Shown piece by piece: positions 1-5,512 of a stretch of DNA of 5,512 bases. The position numbers were made by a program, and so were the translations under genes. The stretch is from NCBI GenBank assembly GCA_937915735.1, contig CALGGS010000117.1, positions 1-5,512 on the forward strand, written 5' to 3'. Within the stretch, counting starts at the first letter, position 1; each line of letters starts with the position of its first letter. The notes under the pieces are model-generated. The model searched no databases, was not told where the DNA came from, and saw only the letters and a program-made list of their open reading frames with translations. The stretch comes from an uncultured Treponema sp. Its GTDB lineage: Bacteria > Spirochaetota > Spirochaetia > Treponematales > Treponemataceae.

Positions 1-2
1 CA

Positions 3-290
3 CTTGGAAACATTTTCTTTGATGTCCTGAAAGAAAGACGTGCAATGTCAAAGTTCTGTGCAATGCACAACTGTGAGAAGCTGGAGGCCGCAAACTTCGT
101 GTACATGAAGCACCACAAAAACGGCGAGCTACGCTACCTTGCACGGCCTACACTACCCTTTATAAAAAAGTTCCGGGAAGACGTCCACCCTGACTGGTGG
201 TTCATCTACCCTGATGAGGTGACTAAGGAATACCTACAGAAAGTACGGGACAAGGCGAATGAATGTGCAAGCTCCGTGCTGCGCTATTAG
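3..290 (+). CDS. 3' end of an unidentified protein gene (5' truncated by the window)
   Basis: I do not recognise this protein. The frame is open from the left edge to a TAG at 288-290, giving 95 visible residues. An ATG at 45 could be an internal methionine or a start, but only a weak purine stretch (AAAGAAAG) precedes it, and the 14 codons upstream read as plausible protein (LGNIFFDVLKERRA), so I treat the gene as cut by the window. Counting from the ATG at 45, a Cys/His cluster (C5, H8, C10, then H23 and H24) is followed by a basic, aromatic middle with a DWWFIYPDE stretch at about residues 50-58 and a charged, probably helical tail (about 59-80). No signal peptide or membrane segment is visible. 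GC is about 47% (137 of 290 bases by hand count), close to the Ig-repeat part of the neighbour. It converges on the large minus-strand gene with no intergenic gap. The protein-like composition supports a real gene; the function is unknown. Confidence 0.6.
   Translation, partial: LGNIFFDVLKERRAMSKFCAMHNCEKLEAANFVYMKHHKNGELRYLARPTLPFIKKFREDVHPDWWFIYPDEVTKEYLQKVRDKANECASSVLRY
185..200 (+). other. Small perfect inverted repeat (5-bp stem, 6-base loop) inside the plus-strand gene
   Basis: CCACC at 185-189 pairs with GGTGG at 196-200 across the loop CTGACT. It lies within coding sequence, 14 bases after an in-phase A-AAA-AAG heptamer at 164-170. The stem is short and has no following T run, so it is not a terminator. 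It may well be chance. Confidence 0.3.
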
Positions 291-293
291 TTA
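288..293. other. Abutting convergent stop codons (TAG plus strand, TAA minus strand)
   Basis: The plus-strand gene ends with TAG at 288-290 and the minus-strand gene with TAA at 291-293, so the coding regions meet tail to tail with no spacer. Any terminator for either gene must lie inside the coding sequence of the other. I looked from about 240 to 420 and found no convincing GC-rich stem followed by a T run on either strand. Confidence 0.85.
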
Positions 294-1268
294 TTTTCCC
301 ACATATTTCCAACAGCTAACACCATTTGCATCTTTTGTTGCCTGCCAGAGTCCTTTTGTATTTTTAGGGCAATTTCTTTTTTCAACCATAATCGGGATTG
401 TTTTTTCATCACTGTTTGAAGTATTTACATTATTTACGTCTTTATAAGAAATTGTAAGAGAACTGTTATAAACAGTCTCAAAAGCAGTGTCGTCTCTACA
501 TTCGGTCTCTCCTCCAAATGAGGGGAAGAGGTCCAGATAATCCAGGGAATATGTATATGAACAATAATACCAGTCAGCATAATATTCCACTGTGATCGTT
601 TTAGTAGTATAGGAAAATGTTGTTCCTTTGGTTGAATAATAATAGGTATTATCATCAATCTTAGTAGCAACTGAACGAATCTTGTATTTTACATTGTCTG
701 TCATATTCGTATTTTCCGCATTTTGCCCAAAAGGATAGGTATTTTTTTTATAGGGGGAAGTGTTTTCATTAAAGCCTGTAATTTCATATGTATCACCTGT
801 AGTGTAAAGATAACAAGAAGGTCTTGTAAATCCGTTCCAAACGAGAAGAGGATGAACGTCGGCATCAAACCAACCATTAGTATCGTTGTATGTGTGGAAC
901 CTGCTTATTCCTAACCCCAAAAGTCTAGGAATTTTATAATTTCCAGTAGTATAATAGCCTTTCTTTGTATAATCATAATTATGCCCTATCCTCCAGTACT
1001 GGACACCGTTGGAATCCGTTGTATCTTTTTCAAGGTATATATGGGCTTTCTCTTCTTTTTTGCAATCTGTTTCAGTGCTTAGAGTTGTATCGTAACTTGT
1101 GGTATTCGGATTGAATTTTACAGTCACATTCTCCAGCTTTGCGTTAGGCTCCTTTACATCAAGATGGAAAAGGAAACTCTCGCCGTCTCCAAGTGTCAAA
1201 GTTCCATCAGAGCCATAACTGGAGAATGAACCGGCAGCAAAATCAAACACCGGGTTTATCGTATAACT
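291..1268 (-). other. Unique C-terminal module of the large protein, Tyr-rich with six cysteines
   Basis: About 325 residues (visible residues 1415-1739) with no resemblance to the preceding repeats. An acidic, beta-rich beginning (GDGESFLFHLDVKEPNAK) leads to a Tyr/Trp/Asn-rich body. One 50-residue stretch (visible residues 1617-1666) has 11 tyrosines, including YYY and DWYYCSYTYS. Six cysteines lie at about visible residues 1483, 1566, 1650, 1671, 1714 and 1733, an even number that would allow disulfides in an exported protein. The last pair frames a short hairpin-like end (NCPKN ... GVSCWKYVGK). GC falls to about 35% over 301-1080, against about 48% over 1321-2100. I do not recognise a family. 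A ligand-binding tip or a secretion-related domain are both possible; the position at the end of an Ig stalk favours a tip, by analogy only. Confidence 0.6.
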
Positions 1269-4200
1269 GTCATACTTACAGTTTATTCTCTTAGTTCTTG
1301 AAACCGGAGTGTTCACATTGTCATCAGGATTAGTCGCCGTCAGGGTTATATACTGGCCATCCTTGGCTTCCGTCAGGGCCTTCACATAAATGACCCCTGT
1401 TCCTTTTGATGTGTCGTAGGAATAGGACGTTATTTCAATGGCAGAATCAGAGCTTGTTATGCTAAGATCCATCCCGGATTTTGGATAGACATGGAAAGGG
1501 ATTTCCGCAAGGTTATGAGGCGAGTTTCTTGTGGTAAGAAGATCCGTGTCATCAGGATACATCTTTATCATGCCGCTCTCACCGTCAAATTCAAGCTCAT
1601 AGTTATACTCACAGACCACATTAAGCTGTGCCTTTGCAGTTCCTGAGTCGTTTGCAGAATATCCGTAGAGGACTCCGCTTCCAAGTTCTTTTCCCCTGAT
1701 TGTGATTGTCTTTGTTGACTCATTTACGGAAAATTCAAAGAAATCATCCGTGCCGCCAAGGCCGGAAGAGCCGCCGTTCATCATCTCTATCCAGTTTATT
1801 GTGGCATTCTCAGGAGACACCGTATAATTCACGGTTTCCGTGAATCCCGGATTGACATGGACAGTTTTCGTCTCAAGAACAATCTCGGCATCAGTTAAGA
1901 CCGTAACGATGCAGTCGGCATAGTTTCCGTTGGGAAGCTGCGCACGCAGGGTGGTGCTTCCCGCATTCCGTGGAATAATGTTGCATGTAAGGCCGCTGGT
2001 CTTGGAAATCGAGATGATGTTTACGCCGCCCACCTTTGGAGCAGTCCATGTAACTGTACCTGCATCAGAAGACGAGCCGTTTATGAGCTTTGCAGTGACT
2101 GTCGCAGAGCCGTCAGACTTGTACATTTCTATATATGTCTGCGTAAGGCTTATGTCCGTCTCCTCTTTTTCCGGCACTATTATCCATACAGTCAGGTCAT
2201 AGGTGCATAAAGGATGGGAAAGAGTAAGGACGGCAGTGCCTCCGGCCTTTGCAGTAATGTAAGAATTCTTTCCAGTGGTCTTTCCGGCCTCATTCTGCAA
2301 AAGGCTTACGCAGGAATTCTCATTGCCTGTCAAAGACCATTCAAGGTTGTAATAATCGTTTGTACTTATACTGTTGCCGGAAAGAAGAGCCTCCAAGGTC
2401 TTGCTTTCACCAATCTCCATGTTAATTACGGTTGAGTTCATGGAAATGGTGTTTATGGTTGAATCCTCCTTGTTCACGATTACGGCCATCTGGGCTGTTC
2501 CCACAGTTCCGCTCGAAGTTTTCAGTGCCGCATTTATAGTTGCAGAACCTTTTATGATTCCCGCAATCATGCAGACCTGATTGCTTCCTGTTGCAACAAC
2601 TACATTGTTATCTGACGAAGAATATTCAATCCATGACTCCTCGCTTGTAGCCGGAACTTCCATTGGGATAAAGAGGATTGATTTTTCCAGTATTTCTTTA
2701 GAAGTATACTTAAATGCAAATTCCGTATATTCAGAACACATCACAAGAATATCCACTGTCGTAACAACTTTTGGATGCTTCACATGTACATAGGTGGTTC
2801 CTGAAACTCCTGTAGGCACAATGCTTGCAGTGTCAGTAATTGCAGAAAGAGAAACGATATTGTAGTCATCTGCCCACCATACAAAATCCTGCGCATCCAG
2901 GACTTCACCGTTTTCAAGAGTTGCAGTGACTGTCTCGCCGCCGGTATCAGACGGATTTATTTTAAGCACTTTTGAAGTAACGGTAATGTAGCAGTCCGCA
3001 GCAGTCGTGTCCTCTACCCTTACAAAGACTGTTTTTGAGTAGGCATCAGGATAGGACGTGTTGCGGACGGTAATATAAGTCTGTCCTGCCTTAAGGCCTT
3101 TAATGTAGCAGGAGCCTGAGCCGCTTGAAATCAGTGCTACGGTGGAATCGGCGATTGTCCAGACAAAAGCTGTGTCATCGATGGAAGTTCCGCCTGTCAT
3201 GTCTGCTGTTACTGTTGTTGCTCCGCCTTTTGTAAGGGTGACGATATTGGAGCTTGTATGAATGAACGGATTTGCAGAAACGGTATCAGAGTCAAGGCAG
3301 ATTACTATTATCTCAAGCGGATAAAGGCAGTCCGTATGAGAGACTGTGATCTTGGTAGTTCCGGGATTCACTCCCGAAATCATCGCCGTAGTGCCTGAGT
3401 TCACTATCACATCGCTGATGTTTCCGTTTGAAGAAGTCCATGTCCAGTTTGAGGCCTCGTAGCTTTCGGCATTTTTCAGTGCCACGGATAAAGTCGCATA
3501 TTCCCCTTGAACCACGGTCGCAACATTCTGTGAGGTTGAGATGTATGGAATGTCCGCAAGTTCAGCAGCACTTTTCTGGATTATTACAAGAACTTCCTTT
3601 TCATATTCAGCATCATCGTGGCGTACTGTAAGAATACCCTGCCCTGCCTTTTTGGGTGTTATGTAGCAGTAATTCTTGTCAGAGCTGTAGCTTACGGTAA
3701 AAACACTTCTGTCAGAGCTTTCAAAAGTAAAACCACTGGTTTCCGTAAGAGAGCTTTCTGTATGGCACAGTACAGCATAAAACATAGCATCTTCTGATTT
3801 TGTAGTAAGAGTTACAATGTCATCACAAGAGATATAACATACATCAGTATTTGAATAAACATACTCGCTTCCCACATGAACTGTAAGTGTAAGAATATTA
3901 TTTGAAAGCGGATGAGAGATTTCTACAGTTCCGCTGCCTTCCTGCAAGGCCGTGATTGTTGCACTCGCTCCGTTAGCAGTAATTGAAAAAAGCTCAGGAT
4001 TGTTGTTTTTCCAGACAGTCTGTTCGTATTTCAATCCGTCAATGTTCACGGGAGTTACATTGACATCCTCAGTATTTCCGACGGTAGTTGTCACTACATT
4101 ATAAGAAGTGGTAAGGTAGCAGGGCTTTGTATCATCAATTATTCCACCCTGCCTTACATTTATGTAGAAAGTAACTTTTTCGGAAGGGTTGTCCGTAAGC

Positions 4201-5512
4201 CATGCAGTTATCTCCGCTGCTCCTGCACTGACTCCAGTTATATTTGCTGTGTTCCAGTATTGAGTAAATCCGATTACTTCATTTAATCCTTTGGTCACAG
4301 ACCATGAAACAGAGGCATCAACTGTATTCAGCTGGCTACATGTAACCTCATTTCCGTTTTCATCTGTTCCAGTGTACGTCTGGCTGCCGGAATAAGAAAC
4401 AGGAGTTACAGAAACATTCAGTTCTTCTTCCGTATACATTGTATAAGAAGTCTGTGTTGTATAAAGGGTATTGAGGCTCTCAAAATCTGTAGAATCATCA
4501 TAGCTTACAAGCACAATGTTCAACGGATAGGCTGCCTTTTCGTGGCTGACAGAAAGAGTTGTCTTATTAAGGCCAGTTCCGTTTGCGGTAATGTTTGCAG
4601 TTGTTCCGTCATTTAGGACAGTGAACGAAGAATCTGGACAAGACCATACGATACCGCTTTCATCTCCTGCTTCTTTTGCACTTCCTGTAAGACTTACAGA
4701 TATACTTTCTGTCTCACCGTTCTTAATCTGTACAAAAGGATTATCCGTGGAAAGCACGAGAGGTTCTGCGGAAACGGAATCAGAAGCAAGCACATTCACG
4801 AGGATTTTTGTAGAATATGCGGCTTTAGGGTGGGAGATTGTTACAGTTGCCCTGCCTTCTTTTAACGGCGTAATAATCGCATACCCACTGGACATTTTAA
4901 TAGCCGCACGTGATGCACGTGATGATTTTGAAGTAGATGTTCCAGTTCCGCCTGTATACATGATTACGGGGTCTTTAGAGCCGTCTGCGGCTTCGTTGAC
5001 GATTTCCCACTCAAGGTCATTCTCGCCCGAAGAAATGTTGTTTATGCTGATGTTTATTTCTGTATCTTCTGCACCAACTTTGGTCTCAATATAGTTCTGG
5101 CTTGTGGTAATGTACACCTTGGAAGACGATGCCTCGGATGCAATGTTCCTTACCATGACAAGAATACTTCTTGTGGCAGAGCAAAGGGGATGAGAAACCG
5201 TTATTTTTACAGCACCATTTTTCTTACCTGTAAGCCAGACTGTGTTTCCCTTACCGCTTTTGCTTCCGTTATAAATGGAATAATCAAGATAATTTTCTAT
5301 GCCATCAGAGAAAGTCCATTCAAACTTATCATTGTCAACAGATACTCCGTCAGGCAGGTCTGCAATGGAAAGCTCCACTGTCTCGCTTGCAGAGCCGTTC
5401 AGTACAACATAAGTAGAGGAAGGCTCTATATATGCCGCATCAAGATTTTCCACAATCCTCACAAGAACGTTGAAATCATAGGATGCAGACGGATGGCTTA
5501 CCTTTACATAAC
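291..5512 (-). CDS. Giant tandem Ig-like (BIG2-like) repeat surface protein, C-terminal 1739 residues (N-terminus outside the window)
   Basis: This is probably an exported surface or extracellular protein, with a stalk of beta-sandwich repeats ending in a unique C-terminal module. The frame runs from the right edge to TAA at 291-293. A GTG at 5460-5462 is not the start: the 16 codons before it are in frame and encode a typical repeat strand (VKVSHPSASYDFNVLV). Counting from the first complete visible codon (5510-5508), Ig-like units span about residues 24-1300, a divergent beta-rich segment 1301-1414 and the unique module 1415-1739. Typical units start with a strand such as YITTSQN or YISTSQN, carry a Trp strand (EWT, VWS, WTW), then a G-x-[TA]-x-[IV]-T-[IV]-SHP turn and a closing hydrophobic strand (ILVxV). 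Bacterial Ig-like domains of this kind occur in adhesins and other surface proteins. No LPXTG, C-terminal membrane helix or beta-barrel signature is seen, and the protein ends in Lys. The signal sequence, export route and regulation cannot be judged here. The adhesin or structural role is inference; the repeat architecture is directly visible. Confidence 0.9.
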   Translation of the reverse strand, partial: YVKVSHPSASYDFNVLVRIVENLDAAYIEPSSTYVVLNGSASETVELSIADLPDGVSVDNDKFEWTFSDGIENYLDYSIYNGSKSGKGNTVWLTGKKNGAVKITVSHPLCSATRSILVMVRNIASEASSSKVYITTSQNYIETKVGAEDTEINISINNISSGENDLEWEIVNEAADGSKDPVIMYTGGTGTSTSKSSRASRAAIKMSSGYAIITPLKEGRATVTISHPKAAYSTKILVNVLASDSVSAEPLVLSTDNPFVQIKNGETESISVSLTGSAKEAGDESGIVWSCPDSSFTVLNDGTTANITANGTGLNKTTLSVSHEKAAYPLNIVLVSYDDSTDFESLNTLYTTQTSYTMYTEEELNVSVTPVSYSGSQTYTGTDENGNEVTCSQLNTVDASVSWSVTKGLNEVIGFTQYWNTANITGVSAGAAEITAWLTDNPSEKVTFYINVRQGGIIDDTKPCYLTTSYNVVTTTVGNTEDVNVTPVNIDGLKYEQTVWKNNNPELFSITANGASATITALQEGSGTVEISHPLSNNILTLTVHVGSEYVYSNTDVCYISCDDIVTLTTKSEDAMFYAVLCHTESSLTETSGFTFESSDRSVFTVSYSSDKNYCYITPKKAGQGILTVRHDDAEYEKEVLVIIQKSAAELADIPYISTSQNVATVVQGEYATLSVALKNAESYEASNWTWTSSNGNISDVIVNSGTTAMISGVNPGTTKITVSHTDCLYPLEIIVICLDSDTVSANPFIHTSSNIVTLTKGGATTVTADMTGGTSIDDTAFVWTIADSTVALISSGSGSCYIKGLKAGQTYITVRNTSYPDAYSKTVFVRVEDTTAADCYITVTSKVLKINPSDTGGETVTATLENGEVLDAQDFVWWADDYNIVSLSAITDTASIVPTGVSGTTYVHVKHPKVVTTVDILVMCSEYTEFAFKYTSKEILEKSILFIPMEVPATSEESWIEYSSSDNNVVVATGSNQVCMIAGIIKGSATINAALKTSSGTVGTAQMAVIVNKEDSTINTISMNSTVINMEIGESKTLEALLSGNSISTNDYYNLEWSLTGNENSCVSLLQNEAGKTTGKNSYITAKAGGTAVLTLSHPLCTYDLTVWIIVPEKEETDISLTQTYIEMYKSDGSATVTAKLINGSSSDAGTVTWTAPKVGGVNIISISKTSGLTCNIIPRNAGSTTLRAQLPNGNYADCIVTVLTDAEIVLETKTVHVNPGFTETVNYTVSPENATINWIEMMNGGSSGLGGTDDFFEFSVNESTKTITIRGKELGSGVLYGYSANDSGTAKAQLNVVCEYNYELEFDGESGMIKMYPDDTDLLTTRNSPHNLAEIPFHVYPKSGMDLSITSSDSAIEITSYSYDTSKGTGVIYVKALTEAKDGQYITLTATNPDDNVNTPVSRTKRINCKYDSYTINPVFDFAAGSFSSYGSDGTLTLGDGESFLFHLDVKEPNAKLENVTVKFNPNTTSYDTTLSTETDCKKEEKAHIYLEKDTTDSNGVQYWRIGHNYDYTKKGYYTTGNYKIPRLLGLGISRFHTYNDTNGWFDADVHPLLVWNGFTRPSCYLYTTGDTYEITGFNENTSPYKKNTYPFGQNAENTNMTDNVKYKIRSVATKIDDNTYYYSTKGTTFSYTTKTITVEYYADWYYCSYTYSLDYLDLFPSFGGETECRDDTAFETVYNSSLTISYKDVNNVNTSNSDEKTIPIMVEKRNCPKNTKGLWQATKDANGVSCWKYVGK
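1269..1610 (-). other. Divergent beta-rich segment between the Ig array and the C-terminal module
   Basis: About 114 residues (visible residues 1301-1414) of the large protein. It opens with YNYELEFDGESGMIKMYPDD and includes a beta-rich stretch resembling an Ig-like strand pattern (SITSSDSAIEITSYSYD, then YITLTATNPDD), but it lacks the SHP turn and the usual Trp strand. It could be a fourteenth, strongly diverged Ig-like domain or the start of a different fold. It closes near KRINCKYDSY, after which the repeat pattern is gone. Confidence 0.5.
1611..5510 (-). repeat. Array of thirteen divergent Ig-like repeat units plus one partial unit
   Basis: Approximate unit borders, in protein order, are: partial 5510-5442; R1 5441-5139; R2 5138-4782; R3 4781-4494; R4 4493-4143; R5 4142-3867; R6 3866-3570; R7 3569-3288; R8 3287-3009; R9 3008-2733; R10 2732-2463; R11 2462-2160; R12 2159-1893; R13 1892-1611. 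The best-conserved mark is the penultimate strand and turn: SHPSASY (partial), SHPLCSA (R1), SHPKAAY (R2), SHEKAAY (R3), SHPLSNN (R5), RHDDAEY (R6), SHTDCLY (R7), KHPKVV (R9) and SHPLCTY (R11). R4, R8, R10, R12 and R13 have lost or altered it. The units are alike in protein pattern but not near-identical in DNA, so this looks like an old, diversified array rather than a recently expanded one. Borders are accurate to perhaps ten residues. R2 and R4 are longer because of loop insertions. Confidence 0.8.
4906..4923. repeat. Perfect 9-bp tandem duplication (GCACGTGAT x2) in a Ser/Arg-rich loop
   Basis: Two adjacent copies of GCACGTGAT at 4906-4914 and 4915-4923. On the coding (minus) strand they give SRASRA, within the loop GGTGTSTSKSSRASRAAIKM of Ig-like unit R2. 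The copy length is a multiple of three, so gain or loss of a copy keeps the frame. Confidence 0.85.

Noticed and set aside
45..47. ATG as the certain start of the plus-strand gene
   Set aside because: No good ribosome binding site precedes it and the frame is open to the left edge with protein-like residues. It remains possible, since 14 open codons could arise by chance.
240..420. Rho-independent terminator at the convergent junction
   Set aside because: There are T runs at 361-366, 379-384 and 400-406, but no stable GC-rich stem lies next to them on either strand.
434..670. 78-codon open frame on the minus strand in another frame
   Set aside because: It sits inside the C-terminal module in a different frame, and its composition (many Ile, Leu, Pro) is what a shifted reading of AT-rich coding DNA gives.
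1930..2793. Several 60-90 codon open frames on the plus strand
   Set aside because: All are opposite the repeat-encoding strand, with no ribosome binding sites or protein-like patterns of their own.
4591..5094. 167-codon open frame on the plus strand
   Set aside because: It lies wholly antisense to the Ig-like repeats, which show clear domain structure in the minus frame. The plus-frame product has no recognisable features.
5460..5462. GTG as the start codon of the large minus-strand gene
   Set aside because: The frame stays open to the right edge, and the upstream residues form a typical repeat strand with the SHP turn, so this GTG is an internal valine codon.
1611..5510. CRISPR array or DNA-level tandem repeat
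   Set aside because: The periodicity is at protein level only. Unit lengths vary and no short identical DNA repeats with regular spacers are present.
1..5512. Insertion sequence, tRNA, rRNA or origin
   Set aside because: I saw no terminal inverted repeats, transposase motifs, cloverleaf pattern or iteron-like clusters. The whole window is accounted for by coding sequence.

Overview
The window holds parts of two convergent genes and almost nothing else. Nearly all of it (291-5512, minus strand) is the 3' part of a very large gene for a tandem immunoglobulin-like repeat protein. Of this, 1739 residues are visible, and the reading frame stays open through the right edge, so the start codon, signal sequence, promoter and ribosome binding site lie outside the window. 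The left 290 bases hold the 3' end of an unrecognised plus-strand gene, whose frame is also open to the left edge.

Layout from left to right: 3-290 (+) is the tail of an unidentified protein. The two stop codons, TAG at 288-290 (+) and TAA at 291-293 (-), touch with no base between them. 291-1268 (-) is a unique C-terminal module of about 325 residues, rich in tyrosine and aromatic residues and holding six cysteines. 1269-1610 (-) is a divergent beta-rich transition segment. 1611-5510 (-) is an array of thirteen divergent Ig-like units (BIG2-like) of roughly 90-120 residues each, plus the last strand of a fourteenth at the right edge.

Organism: the evidence is indirect. A multi-kilobase bacterial Ig-like repeat protein, with no LPXTG signal or membrane anchor at its C-terminus, in DNA of about 48% GC in the repeats and 35% GC in the C-terminal module (hand counts), would fit a Gram-negative-type host-associated bacterium. 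The repeat style reminds me of Treponema-like spirochaetes, but this is a low-confidence impression. No marker gene, RNA gene or mobile-element hallmark is present to settle it.

Function: the large protein is most likely exported and displayed at or beyond the cell surface, with the Ig-like units as a stalk and the C-terminal module as a candidate tip or ligand-binding domain. The two genes run towards each other, so they are not an operon and nothing in the sequence ties their functions together. I found no convincing evidence of a new multi-gene system. The points worth following up are the C-terminal module, the recurrent SHP-type strand signature of the repeats, the compositional break and the abutting stop codons.
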